Shown one piece after another: positions 26,687 through 34,984 of a DNA stretch of 64,000 nucleotides (its first letter is position 1; every line of letters starts with the position of its first letter). A program made the translations under genes and the position numbers. The DNA lies in the NCBI GenBank assembly GCA_041396045.1, contig JAWKZI010000008.1, forward strand, positions 65,049 to 129,048, read 5' to 3'. Under the pieces are notes generated by a model that was not told the DNA's origin, did not search any database, and worked only from the letters and a program-made list of their open reading frames with translations. The DNA comes from SHZI01 sp041396045 (lineage in GTDB: Bacteria; Pseudomonadota; Gammaproteobacteria; Steroidobacterales; GCA-2729495).

Positions 26687-27976
26687 ATGAAAATTCTCGT
26701 TATCGGCTCCGGCGGCCGCGAACACGCTATCGCCTGGAAGCTTGCCCAATCCCCCGACGTTGAAGTCGTCATCGTCGCGCCCGGCAATGCTGGCACCGCG
26801 CTAGAACCCGGGGTTCGAAATGCGCCCGTCGCCGCCGATGATCTCGACGGCCTGGTTAAACTTGCGCAAGCCGAGCACGTCGGCCTCACCATCGTTGGAC
26901 CCGAAGCACCGCTGGCCTCCGGCATCGTCGATCGTTTCTGGAGTGTGGGTCTGCGGATTTTCGGACCACGCATGCACGCTGCACGACTGGAAAGCTCCAA
27001 GACCTTTGCCAAGGAATTCATGGTTCGCCACCGGATTCCGACCGCAGTACATGCCTCGTTCAGCGACGTGGATGAGGCACGCGCCTATCTTGAACAGGTC
27101 GGCGCACCCATTGTTGTGAAGGCCGACGGACTGGCTGGCGGCAAGGGCGTGATCGTCGCTCAAACCATTGAGGAAGCCCACGCTGCCGTCACCGACATGC
27201 TTGATGACCGCCGCTTCGGAGACGCTGGTGCCCGCGTAGTGATCGAAGAAGTCCTGGCCGGCGAAGAAGCCAGCTTCATCGCAATGATCGGCGTCGATGG
27301 CGCCATCCTGCCGCTTGCCACCTCGCAGGATCACAAGGCCAGGGATGACGGCGACAAAGGCCCCAACACGGGCGGCATGGGCGCCTATTCGCCCGCTCCC
27401 GTGATTAACGACGCCATCGCCCAGCGCGTCCTGAATGAGGTCATGCGTCCGGTGGTCGAAGGCCTGCGCGCCGAAGGCATACGCTACTCGGGCTTTCTGT
27501 ACGCCGGGTTGATGATCGCCGCTGATGGCACACCGAAGGTGCTTGAGTTCAACTGCCGCTTCGGCGACCCCGAAACCCAGCCGATCCTGTTCCGCCTCAA
27601 GTCCGATCTGCTACTGCTCATCGAAGCTGCGCTGGACGGCAATCTCGGCAAAGCCAGGGTCGAGTGGGATCCTCGCCCGGCTCTGGGCGTCGTCATGGCG
27701 GCTAACGGTTATCCGCAGAAATACCGGCAGGGCGACGTGATTACCGGACTGCCCACCACGTCCTCCAAAACCAGCAAGGTCTTTCACGGCGGCACCGGCC
27801 GCAATACCAGCGAAGAGATCGTGACCCGCGGCGGCCGCGTATTGTGTGTGGTTGGCACGGGCAACACCATCAGCGATGCCCAGGCCGAAGCCTATCGCGT
27901 GGTCAAACAAATCTACTTCGACGGTGCGATCTACCGCACTGATATCGGCTACCGCGCGATCGCGCGCGGCTTGTAG
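26687..27976 (+). CDS. purD: Phosphoribosylamine--glycine ligase
   Basis: 429 residues starting ILVIGSGGREHAIAW. ATP-grasp features are complete: KADGLAGGKGV, the EEVLAGEEASF stretch, QDHKARDDGDKGPNTGGMGAYSPAP and the metal-binding EFNCRFGDPETQ. It makes glycinamide ribonucleotide, the second step of purine synthesis, in the cytoplasm. It follows purH and probably ends this transcript or leads into the small PLDc_N gene 10 bp later. Confidence 0.98.
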   Translation: MKILVIGSGGREHAIAWKLAQSPDVEVVIVAPGNAGTALEPGVRNAPVAADDLDGLVKLAQAEHVGLTIVGPEAPLASGIVDRFWSVGLRIFGPRMHAARLESSKTFAKEFMVRHRIPTAVHASFSDVDEARAYLEQVGAPIVVKADGLAGGKGVIVAQTIEEAHAAVTDMLDDRRFGDAGARVVIEEVLAGEEASFIAMIGVDGAILPLATSQDHKARDDGDKGPNTGGMGAYSPAPVINDAIAQRVLNEVMRPVVEGLRAEGIRYSGFLYAGLMIAADGTPKVLEFNCRFGDPETQPILFRLKSDLLLLIEAALDGNLGKARVEWDPRPALGVVMAANGYPQKYRQGDVITGLPTTSSKTSKVFHGGTGRNTSEEIVTRGGRVLCVVGTGNTISDAQAEAYRVVKQIYFDGAIYRTDIGYRAIARGL

Positions 27977-27986
27977 GGGAACCACA

Positions 27987-28178
27987 ATGCTGGATTTCGG
28001 ATACAGCGGGCTCCTGGGCCTCCTGATACTGATTGGGGATATCTGGGCAATTATCAATATTTTCCAAAGCGATGTTTCCAACGGGAAGAAGCTGATCTGG
28101 ATCGTCGCAGTGGTGCTGCTGCCCGTGCTCGGCCTGATCCTCTGGTTCTTCCTTGGACCACGCGACCGCAGGACGTAA
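27987..28178 (+). CDS. Small PLDc_N-type membrane protein
   Basis: 63 residues with AGGGGA before ATG 27987. Two membrane helices flank a conserved short loop: an opening with GLLILIGDIWAIINI, then the polar SDVSNGKKLIWI, then LLPVLGLILWFFLGPRDR. The P-x-x-G-x-x-x-W-x-x-x-GPR ending is the phospholipase D nuclease N-terminal (PLDc_N) motif found in many tiny membrane proteins without a catalytic domain. Its function is unknown. It follows purD by 10 bp and may be co-transcribed. Confidence 0.82.
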   Translation: MLDFGYSGLLGLLILIGDIWAIINIFQSDVSNGKKLIWIVAVVLLPVLGLILWFFLGPRDRRT

Positions 28179-28202
28179 CACAGGGTCAGGCTCGACGAAT
28201 AC

Positions 28203-28436
28203 ATGGCAACTCTGGTCATGCAGATCAAGGTCAAGCCCAGGGCGCGCGTCTCTTCGTTAGAGCAGGAATCTGATGGCACCTGGCTGGCCAGCCTCAAGTC
28301 GGCTCCGGTTGATGGCAAAGCCAACAGCGAGCTCGTTGCCCTGGTTGCCGAGCGCCTCAACTGCCGCAAGGCCGCGGTTACGATCAAGTCTGGTGCCTCC
28401 GGCCGGACCAAACTGGTCCGGGTCGAAACCGAGTGA
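28203..28436 (+). CDS. DUF167 (YggU-like) protein
   Basis: 77 residues. It matches the DUF167 pattern: a beta-strand rich start (VMQIKVKPRARVS), the conserved LKSAPVDGKANSELV, and ending with an SGASGRTKLVRVE stretch. The family is a widespread small alpha/beta fold of unknown role, often near YggT or proline-synthesis genes; neither is present here. Confidence 0.88.
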   Translation: MATLVMQIKVKPRARVSSLEQESDGTWLASLKSAPVDGKANSELVALVAERLNCRKAAVTIKSGASGRTKLVRVETE

Positions 28437-28476
28437 GCCTCAACAAATAATCGTAGCGCGCATCTGGTAGCACAAC

Positions 28477-28908
28477 ATGCGCTTATGGTCATTGCACCCG
28501 AAGTATCTGGATCCGAAGGGGCTGGTGGCCCTTTGGCGTGAGGCCCTGCTTGCCAAAGCCGTCTTGCGTGGCGACACACAAGGCTACACTCGACACCCGC
28601 AACTGGAGCGCTTCTGCACGCATCCGCAGACACGCTCAGCCATCAATGCCTATTTGGCTGCAGTCCACGACGAAGCAACGAGTCGTGGCTACAACTTCAA
28701 CCGTTCCAAGGTTGGTCCGGTCCGGACGGTGCAAAGCATTGCGGTTAATTCGGGCCAGCTTGAATTTGAATGGCGTCACTTACAAAAGAAGCTGTTGATT
28801 CGCAGCCAGGTGGTGCATGCGCGGTGGAGCAAGGTCGTCAACCCTGCATGTCACCCGTTGTTTCACCGCCAGCCGGGTCCGGTGGCATCATGGGAGCGGG
28901 GGCAGTGA
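28477..28908 (+). CDS. Pyrimidine dimer DNA glycosylase/endonuclease V family
   Basis: 143 residues starting MRLWSLHPKYLDPKGLVALWREALLAKAVL, given here only as the family signature in part: LHPKYLDPKGLVALWREA. This is the T4 endonuclease V-like family (PF03013), with a conserved opening and a C-terminal basic region (around RHLQKKLLIRSQ). It would excise UV-induced dimers by glycosylase and AP-lyase action. The last 25 residues look less conserved. No repair genes are adjacent. Confidence 0.82.
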   Translation: MRLWSLHPKYLDPKGLVALWREALLAKAVLRGDTQGYTRHPQLERFCTHPQTRSAINAYLAAVHDEATSRGYNFNRSKVGPVRTVQSIAVNSGQLEFEWRHLQKKLLIRSQVVHARWSKVVNPACHPLFHRQPGPVASWERGQ

Positions 28909-29016
28909 CACCCGCCCCTTCGTTGACGCGGACAGTCGCCGGCAAGCCGGATACCCGCAGTGAATGATGATCACGCGTCGACAGCAGCTTGAATCAGCAG
29001 CCAGAAAGGAACCCAC

Positions 29017-29220
29017 GTGCCATTCGTAAACATCAAGGTCACGAAGGAAGGCGTTTCCTCCGAACAGAAAGCGGAATTGATTGCTGGAGTAACCACACTT
29101 CTGCAGCGTGTTCTCAACAAAAACCCTGCCAGTACAGTTGTACTCATCGAGGAAATCGAAGCCGATAACTGGGGTGTCGGCGGGGAACAGGTCACACGCC
29201 GACGCTCAAAGGGGACGTAA
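29017..29220 (+). CDS. 4-oxalocrotonate tautomerase-like protein
   Basis: 67 residues from GTG 29017 with AAAGGA 6 nt upstream. After Met removal Pro is the first residue (PFVNIKVTKEG), as needed for the catalytic N-terminal proline. The QKAELIAGVTTLLQRVL helix and the VLIEEIEADNWGVGG segment with the family Trp are present. These hexamers tautomerise enols in aromatic or related catabolism; the substrate is unknown. Its stop overlaps the next ATG (TAATG), so it is coupled to a VOC protein. Confidence 0.9.
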   Translation: MPFVNIKVTKEGVSSEQKAELIAGVTTLLQRVLNKNPASTVVLIEEIEADNWGVGGEQVTRRRSKGT

Positions 29221-29609
29221 TGGACACCCTCGGCATTCATCACCTGGGTCTGGCGGTGTCAGATCTCGACGCCACCACAGGGTTTTTCGTGAATTGTCTC
29301 GGTTGGTCGGTAGTCCGCGAAGTGCCCGAATATCCGGCAAAGTTCGTGTCAAATGGCAGCGCGTTTCTTACGTTCTGGCAAGTCGAGCCAGGAAGCGGAA
29401 CCTTTGACAGAAGAAAGCAGGTTGGACTTCACCATGTAGCCATCAGCGTGACCGACGAGAGCAGCCTTAAAGATATCTTCGAGCGGGTCTCACGCTTCCC
29501 CAGGGTTGTGGTGGAGTTTCCGCCGGAATTGCTGGCGGGAGGGCCAGCTCGACACTTTATGATCTACGAGCCAAGCGGGATCCGGCTCGAATTCATATAC
29601 GCTCCTTGA
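29220..29609 (+). CDS. VOC (glyoxalase/dioxygenase-fold) protein
   Basis: 129 residues with paired beta-alpha-beta-beta-beta modules: HHLGLAVSDLDATTGFF at the start, LHHVAISVTDE in the middle and PSGIRLEFIYAP at the end. Metal ligands H and E are present at the usual places (IHHLGLAV, HHVAIS, LEFI). It may be a lyase, isomerase or dioxygenase; no substrate can be named. It is translationally coupled to the tautomerase gene, which suggests joint action on a small catabolite. Confidence 0.85.
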   Translation: MDTLGIHHLGLAVSDLDATTGFFVNCLGWSVVREVPEYPAKFVSNGSAFLTFWQVEPGSGTFDRRKQVGLHHVAISVTDESSLKDIFERVSRFPRVVVEFPPELLAGGPARHFMIYEPSGIRLEFIYAP

Positions 29610-29672
29610 GCGCTGATCGCGCTATGCCGCTGACGCCTGCCCCGGTCACCCGCTTTTGATGACACTGTTGCA

Positions 29673-30629
29673 TCACAGGCGCCTGGCCAGTTCATCCAGC
29701 GATTCCCGAGTCGCTTTGCGGCGTAGATAGTTGGTAGCCAGCCGATCAAGTGCGGCGATGTTGGTTGCGCTGGTGTCGTCGGTGTCGTCGAGCCCGGTCG
29801 TGAGATCGGTCTGCAGGCGGAAGTAACCGTCTCCGACGAGTTGCCGGGCGATGTAATCAACCGAATCAGTATTCCCGTCGAACAGCACATCGATGATTGG
29901 CACTGCCCATTCCAGCGCACCCCATTCCTGCGCCTGGCGCAAACTGATCGGCCGGTTGCGGGCGCCGCTGCCCACTGACAAAACCGTAAGATCACTGCAT
30001 TGGGTGACGCCCTGGTCGCGACGCATGGCTTCCGCAATCGCCAGTGCCGTCGGGTTGTTGGCAACCACACCACCGTCGATCATCGACCGCGGCTTGTTCT
30101 CGACCGGCATGGCGAAAGCCGGAAAGTACGTCGGCGCCGATGCAGATGCACGGCAAACCTGCCACACCGGCAAGTTCTGGTGCTCCCGCTTGAAACTCTT
30201 GAAAATTATCGGGGTGCGCGACACGGTGTCGTAGCCGGTCACCATCACTGGCGGCTCCAACTGACCCATCGTGGTCTCGCCAAAAGCTTCGCGCAGTACT
30301 TCGTCGAGCCCACGCCCGTCGTACTTCGGCGCCGACGGCCCGTCTCTGAAGAAGCGGCCGGCGCGTGACCACAACCGCTGTGCCATGCCGGGGAAGATGC
30401 GATGCCGCTGTTCCCGGTACAGTGCCACGATCTGTGCGGGTGCCAGCCCGTTCGCCAGTCCACAGGCGATCAATGCACCGCTGGAACTGCCGGCGTAGAG
30501 ATCGAAGCTGTCGCGAAGGCCGGGTTTGCCAGCCTGCTTCAGGGCATTTTCTGCACCTTGCAGCCACAGGCCCGTGACCAGGCCGCGAATGCCGCCGCCA
30601 TCAAGAGACAGGATGCGTCGCGCTTTCAT
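29673..30629 (-). CDS. Patatin-like phospholipase
   Basis: 318 residues. The patatin motifs are all present: the oxyanion DGGGIRG (10-16), the nucleophile elbow G47-S-S49-S-G51, and the catalytic Asp in the DGG of MIDGGVVANNP. It likely hydrolyses acyl chains of phospholipids. No signal peptide is seen, so it is probably cytoplasmic or peripheral. It lies alone on the minus strand, after the Gly-rich secreted protein. Related CBASS and Retron-type systems use patatins, but no nucleotide cyclase or partner is nearby. Confidence 0.93.
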   Translation of the reverse strand: MKARRILSLDGGGIRGLVTGLWLQGAENALKQAGKPGLRDSFDLYAGSSSGALIACGLANGLAPAQIVALYREQRHRIFPGMAQRLWSRAGRFFRDGPSAPKYDGRGLDEVLREAFGETTMGQLEPPVMVTGYDTVSRTPIIFKSFKREHQNLPVWQVCRASASAPTYFPAFAMPVENKPRSMIDGGVVANNPTALAIAEAMRRDQGVTQCSDLTVLSVGSGARNRPISLRQAQEWGALEWAVPIIDVLFDGNTDSVDYIARQLVGDGYFRLQTDLTTGLDDTDDTSATNIAALDRLATNYLRRKATRESLDELARRL

Positions 30630-30695
30630 TGGCGGGCTCCAGAAGGTTTCATGGCGACGCTAGCATGAGTTTCAGTGGCGGGGACCCCAAATGGG

Positions 30696-30727
30696 ATGGT
30701 GGCGGGACAAAGCTGCCCCGCCACCAT
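30696..30727 (-). terminator. Stem-loop after the Gly-rich protein gene
   Basis: An 11-bp perfect stem (ATGGTGGCGGG with CCCGCCACCAT, 10-nt loop) lies 27 bp after the stop of the minus-strand Gly-rich gene. No T-tract follows, so termination is only plausible. Confidence 0.45.
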
Positions 30728-30753
30728 TGCACCGCCAGTTGTCTGGGGCTGGT

Positions 30754-31455
30754 TTAATGCGTTACAGAAGCGTCGCCCGATGCATTCGCAGAGCCGCTGG
30801 CCTGGGCCGAAGACTGGTGCACACCCGGACTATTGGCCTCAAAGGACTTGTTGCCTTCCGCTGAGGCCGCGAGTGATGGACTACGGGGTGCCATCGACGG
30901 CGTTTGCTCCGCTGTCGGCGCATCTTCAGCAGTCGGCGGAGTCGTCGTCGGCTCGGTTACTTCGCTCGCCATACCCGGCGTGTTGGCAGCGTCATCCGCT
31001 GCTTCGGCTGACCGGCTGAGTTGACCGGTGTAGCTGCCGGAGCCAGTTCCAGCGCCGGTCAGGGTGTTCCCCGCGATGTCAGCTTCTCCAGCCAGCGAAT
31101 TGGTTGCGTTACCGCTCGCAGCGGCATCCGGTATCTTCGGCGCCGGGCGCGAGCCCGCCTCGTCTGCGATACCTTTTGTGCGCGAAGCTGCCCGATCACC
31201 AGACGCGCTCGCCCGGTCTCCGAGGCTGCCGGCCCGCGACCCGATCCGCCCGGGGAGATCATGGTTGAAGCCGATGTTGCCACCGGCCTGGCCTATGCCA
31301 CCGGCGGCACCGGATCCGATACCGGCCACGCCACCACCGACGCCGCCAGCCAGTCCGCCGTTACCGCCGAGGCCCAGTGGGCCGGCATCGGCAGCCGAGG
31401 CGATGATCAGACCCAGTGTGGCGACCGCCGCCAGATAAGTATGTTGCTTGCGCAT
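30754..31455 (-). CDS. Secreted Gly/Ala/Ser-rich protein of unknown function
   Basis: 233 residues from ATG 31455, chosen for AGGAGAG 5 nt upstream. A signal peptide (LAAVATLGLIIASAADA) is followed by a glycine-rich block (GLGGNGGLAGGVGGGVAGIG), then Ala/Ser/Thr-rich low-complexity sequence with Pro-Thr stretches near the end. No domain is recognised and it is likely disordered. It follows the subtilase by about 110 bp on the same strand. It could be a substrate of that protease or a surface filament protein, which is inference. Confidence 0.68.
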   Translation of the reverse strand: MRKQHTYLAAVATLGLIIASAADAGPLGLGGNGGLAGGVGGGVAGIGSGAAGGIGQAGGNIGFNHDLPGRIGSRAGSLGDRASASGDRAASRTKGIADEAGSRPAPKIPDAAASGNATNSLAGEADIAGNTLTGAGTGSGSYTGQLSRSAEAADDAANTPGMASEVTEPTTTPPTAEDAPTAEQTPSMAPRSPSLAASAEGNKSFEANSPGVHQSSAQASGSANASGDASVTH

Positions 31456-31564
31456 GAGAGCTCTCCTTGCAAATTCCGCCGCAGTACATCCGCGGCCTTC
31501 AAGAAGAACAACGCGTGGTGCCGGCGGTTTCATCCCGGCCACCGGGAATATTTATGGATTATGT

Positions 31565-32842
31565 TTAGAGCCCCGGTACAACGCCGACGCGGTAGTCAGC
31601 CCCAACCAGGCCGACACCATAAATCTCGTCTGGACCTTTCCGGCCCAGATCCTGGGCGCGCGCAGCCAGTCGCGCGCGGGCAGACGCCGGATCTCCAGCC
31701 TCAAGTTCAATAGCCAGCAGTCCGGCAACCAGCGGTGCGGCGAATGAAGTGCCCCGGACAGCAACGCCTGCTGCCTCGCTGTCGCTTGCCGCAAGATTGA
31801 TGCCCGGCGCTGCGAAGGCCACGTGGGAACCACGGCAGGCCTCGATCAAGACGCGGTTGTTGTCATCGACGCCGGTCACGCCGATCACACCAGGGTATGC
31901 CGCAGGGTAGAGAGGCCGCGCAGCCGGGCCGTCGTTACCGACCGCCGCGACGACCAGAGTCCCGCGTGCTACCAGGCGTCCGACGACCATCTCCAGAGTT
32001 GCGTTGGCCTGACCTACCAGGCTGATGTTGATGACAGGCACGCCGTTCGCGGCGAGCCACGCGAAGGCCTCCGCGAGCGCCAACACGTTCCCGCCAGTGG
32101 GCACACCACAGTAGACGTCCGCGGCGTAAAGCCTTGCCCCCGGCGACACGCCTCGGACCGGCTTGCCCGTCCCCACCAACAGCGAGGCGACCGCAGTACC
32201 ATGGGTACTGGTCACGATCTGGCCGGCGCAGCCCCAGCGCTGGATACGGCGCTGATCGAAGCCCAGGCTAGCATCGCCTACCCCGCCGTCCACGAGTCCC
32301 AACGCGACAGTGCCGGCCGGCACGCTTGCGGCCTCGCGAGCACTGGACACGGCAACCATATCTATAGCCGCGCCAGCGCGGCTATAGATATGGTTATAGT
32401 CGTAGACCCCCTCAGGGAATTTTCGGCGCAACTCACGCAAGGCCTGCTGCGGGGTGCGGCCGCGCGGCGTAGCGATTGCCGCTATATCCAGATCCAAATT
32501 CGCCAGATGAGTGGTCCGCAGTACGACATAGCCAGAAGCCTGCAGCCGATCGAGCAGGGATACCGGCGGCGTCAGAACCAGAACTTCTCCCCTCACGACG
32601 GCCTCGCCCCTGGTATCGAGAGTCAGCAGGTCATGGTGCTTCCGGACCAGGCGCCGGATATCCACCAGACGTGTAGTCCGCAGCGGCTCGTCCGGCAGTG
32701 CAAGGTTTCCCGGCAGTTCCGCAACGCGGGCGCCCGGCAGAGTCGGCAATTCAAGCGGCAGGGATGGCCCCGATACCTGAGCCTGGGCGCCGAACGCGCT
32801 CAGCAGCATGATGGCAGCAATGTTGGCACTTGGACGGAACAC
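31565..32842 (-). CDS. Secreted subtilisin-like (S8) serine protease
   Basis: 425 residues from GTG 32842, which has GGGAGGT 7 nt upstream and opens a signal peptide ending in GAQA; longer readings would overlap the divergent sigma-factor gene. A non-catalytic region of about 165 residues precedes the S8 domain. Catalytic residues are D185 (LGLVDGG), H214 (THGTAVASLL), oxyanion N303 (VGNDG) and S366 (GTSFAAPLVAG). It should act outside the cytoplasm. It is divergent from an ECF sigma/anti-sigma pair, an arrangement seen in regulated surface proteases. A 42-bp perfect hairpin lies within the gene. Confidence 0.92.
   Translation of the reverse strand: MFRPSANIAAIMLLSAFGAQAQVSGPSLPLELPTLPGARVAELPGNLALPDEPLRTTRLVDIRRLVRKHHDLLTLDTRGEAVVRGEVLVLTPPVSLLDRLQASGYVVLRTTHLANLDLDIAAIATPRGRTPQQALRELRRKFPEGVYDYNHIYSRAGAAIDMVAVSSAREAASVPAGTVALGLVDGGVGDASLGFDQRRIQRWGCAGQIVTSTHGTAVASLLVGTGKPVRGVSPGARLYAADVYCGVPTGGNVLALAEAFAWLAANGVPVINISLVGQANATLEMVVGRLVARGTLVVAAVGNDGPAARPLYPAAYPGVIGVTGVDDNNRVLIEACRGSHVAFAAPGINLAASDSEAAGVAVRGTSFAAPLVAGLLAIELEAGDPASARARLAARAQDLGRKGPDEIYGVGLVGADYRVGVVPGL
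32354..32395. repeat. Perfect 20-bp inverted repeat with 2-nt loop inside the protease gene
   Basis: Arms 32354-32373 and 32376-32395 are exact reverse complements, separated by CA only. The element is in frame and encodes about 14 residues (YNHIYSRAGAAIDM) upstream of the catalytic domain. Such a long perfect palindrome can extrude as a cruciform or act as a strong mRNA hairpin. Confidence 0.93.
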
Positions 32843-33012
32843 GCGGCCGACCTCCCGGGGCCCGGTAAGGCTACCGATGCTAGCATCGGACTCCGACTGT
32901 CCACGGCAACGCGCCGCACAGCATTCGCATTCTGATTGCAGGCAGGACTTGAAGGGGCACACAGCCATGGAAGAAATCTCCGGTTCCGGTCGTTTATCTG
33001 TCAGGTAGACGA

Positions 33013-33519
33013 ATGAGCCCCGTGAAAACTTCCACGCAGCGCGAGCTCGTCGAACTGTTGCCCCGGTTACGGCGCTTCGCGCGGGCATTGACCCGTCACC
33101 CGGCGGATGCCGACGACCTTGTTCAACTGGCCCTTGAGCGTGCACTGATGAATATGAATCAGCCTAAGCCGGACTCCCGCATGGACAGCTGGATGTTCCG
33201 CATCATTCGCAATGCCTGGATCGACGAGACCAGGGCACGCGGCCGGTGGAATACCGTGCTGGCCCCCGAAGAGGCCGGGCAAAACGTCGGCGATGCTTCG
33301 GCCGCCGACGGCGTTAACCTGCTGTCGATGCAACAGGCGATGGCGACACTCCCGGAGGAACAGCGCAGCGCCGTGGCGCTCGTACTCATCGAAGGCCTCT
33401 CCTACAAACAGGCAGCAGCCACCCTTGAAGTGCCGGTCGGCACGCTGACGAGCCGGCTCGCACGTGGCAGGGAAGCGCTGCAAGCGTTGCTGGGCAGCGA
33501 TGCGGGAGGGAAGCAATGA
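33013..33519 (+). CDS. ECF RNA polymerase sigma factor
   Basis: 168 residues with sigma region 2 (LPRLRRFARALTRHPADADDLVQLALERAL, seen in parts; the DADDLVQ core is typical) and sigma region 4 with the HTH (EGLSYKQAAATLEVPVGTLTSRLARGREAL). There is no N-terminal region 1, as usual for ECF factors. It overlaps the next gene by ATGA, and that gene looks like its anti-sigma factor. The divergent secreted subtilase is a likely target or pathway component. The controlling signal is unknown. Confidence 0.93.
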   Translation: MSPVKTSTQRELVELLPRLRRFARALTRHPADADDLVQLALERALMNMNQPKPDSRMDSWMFRIIRNAWIDETRARGRWNTVLAPEEAGQNVGDASAADGVNLLSMQQAMATLPEEQRSAVALVLIEGLSYKQAAATLEVPVGTLTSRLARGREALQALLGSDAGGKQ

Positions 33520-34214
33520 CGATCGCAGACGACACACTGATGGCCTACGCCGACGGCGAACTCGACGCAGCTGCCGCCTCCGTGGTGGAGGCCGAAATCG
33601 CGATCAATCCGACGACTGCCGAGCGCGTGAGCCACTACCGGCGGCAACGTACGCTACTCAAGACGCAGTTTGACAGCGTTCTCACCGAGCCCGTGCCGTC
33701 GCATCTCGTTGCGGCAGCCCTGGGCATCCCAACGATCGCTCCGCGGCGACGGTGGGCGCTGCCGGAGCTGGGTGCCATGGCGGCGAGCCTGCTTCTGGGC
33801 GTGGTCGACGCCTGGGGACTTTTGCGGGGTGACGGCAGTGAGCCGGCCATCGTGGCGAATGGCGCCGGACTGGAGGCTCGGGGCGCGCTTGCGCACGCCC
33901 TGTCGGAAGATCTGGCCGCTGCTGATGGAACTGTGGCGGTGGGCTTGTCTTTCCGCGACCGGTCGGGCAATTACTGTCGGACCTTTACACTGACAGGTGC
34001 GGACCCTACAGCGGGATTAGCCTGTCGCGGCCCGGATGGATGGCAGATACAAATGGCAACGCGGGCCGCTGGTGACGCGCCGGGTACAACATACCGGCCG
34101 GCCGGCAGCGCCATGCCAGAAGCATTGCGCCACGCAGTAGAGCAACGTATCGCAGGTGAACCGCTCGACGCGAAGCAGGAATCAGCCGCGCGAGACCGTG
34201 GTTGGCGTGATTGA
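33516..34214 (+). CDS. Membrane anti-sigma factor
   Basis: 232 residues. The N-terminal part (DDTLMAYADGELDAAAASVVEAEI) is the usual anti-sigma opening, without the zinc His/Cys set. One membrane helix (about 87-103, LGAMAASLLLGVVDAWG) separates it from a periplasmic domain of about 125 residues with two Cys (NYCRTFTL and LACRGPDG). Coupling with the ECF sigma by ATGA overlap supports its role of holding that sigma at the membrane. The periplasmic part may sense redox or proteolytic cues, which is inference. Confidence 0.85.
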   Translation: MTIADDTLMAYADGELDAAAASVVEAEIAINPTTAERVSHYRRQRTLLKTQFDSVLTEPVPSHLVAAALGIPTIAPRRRWALPELGAMAASLLLGVVDAWGLLRGDGSEPAIVANGAGLEARGALAHALSEDLAAADGTVAVGLSFRDRSGNYCRTFTLTGADPTAGLACRGPDGWQIQMATRAAGDAPGTTYRPAGSAMPEALRHAVEQRIAGEPLDAKQESAARDRGWRD

Positions 34215-34352
34215 GCCGGGTCTTGACGCATCCGATCGGCGATGATGCTCGCCGTGCAACACTGTTAGGTGCCGCTGAAGGCGCCTTTCAACAATTTATA
34301 CCTGATTGGTGGCACTTAAACAGGCGTATGCGGCTTCAGGACTCCATCAGAC

Positions 34353-34880
34353 ATGGCAGCTGATATATGCATACGTACATGCTCACCCGGCGACGACCAT
34401 GCACTTGCAGTCATCGGTCAAGCCACATTCCTTGAGACCTATGCCAGCGTACTTGCGGGACCAGACATCCTGGCGTATTGCGCAACTTCTCACTCCATCG
34501 ACACCTATCGCCGCTGGCTGACAAAGCCTGACTACAAACTCTGGCTCGCGGAAGTTCGTCCAGGGCATGCGCCCGTTGGCTACATGGTTACAGCACCAGC
34601 CGACCTTCCGCTGCCTGATGTTTCACCCCGCGATGTCGAAATAAGGCGTATCTATGTCTTCAGCAAGTACCAGGGCGGCGGGCTGGGAAAGCGGCTGGCA
34701 AATGAGGCCATCGCGGATTCGCGCACGCGCCAGGCGCAGCGATTGCTACTCGGAGTTTATTCCCGCAATGAGGCGGCGATCGGGTTCTATACGCATATGG
34801 GATTCCGTCATTTGGGGACCCGCAAGTTCCAGGTCGGCAGCCAGACCTGTGATGACAACATCATGGGGCTGTCACTGTAA
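34353..34880 (+). CDS. GNAT-family N-acetyltransferase
   Basis: 175 residues. The acetyl-CoA-binding motif A is visible as IRRIYVFSKYQGGGLGKRLANEAI in part (YQGGGLGKRL), followed by LLLGVYSRNEAAIGFYTHMGFR and the closing F-x-x-GSQTCDDNIM-like segment. The substrate is unknown; such enzymes acetylate small amines, antibiotics or protein termini. It stands alone between the anti-sigma gene and tam. Confidence 0.9.
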   Translation: MAADICIRTCSPGDDHALAVIGQATFLETYASVLAGPDILAYCATSHSIDTYRRWLTKPDYKLWLAEVRPGHAPVGYMVTAPADLPLPDVSPRDVEIRRIYVFSKYQGGGLGKRLANEAIADSRTRQAQRLLLGVYSRNEAAIGFYTHMGFRHLGTRKFQVGSQTCDDNIMGLSL

Positions 34881-34900
34881 CGGCCTGCAATTGACACCAG

Positions 34901-34936
34901 ACCCTGGACGGCACACGATCCGGGACCGTCCAGGGT
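34901..34936 (+). terminator. Stem-loop after the GNAT gene
   Basis: ACCCTGGACGG (34901-34911) pairs perfectly with CCGTCCAGGGT (34926-34936) around a 14-nt loop, followed by TCTT. It lies 20 bp after the GNAT stop and before tam. Confidence 0.55.
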
Positions 34937-34984
34937 TCTTGCGCACCGCTGACACGGCACGCCAGTCACGCATACAATCCTTCG

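Noticed and set aside
29673..30629. Patatin as effector of an anti-phage CBASS system
   Set aside because: No cyclase, ubiquitin-like or HORMA partner is nearby; neighbours are a secreted protein and catabolic genes.
31823..32935. 370-residue plus-strand frame opposite the subtilase, sharing a peptide with it
   Set aside because: The shared peptide comes from the perfect palindrome; catalytic motifs exist only on the minus strand.
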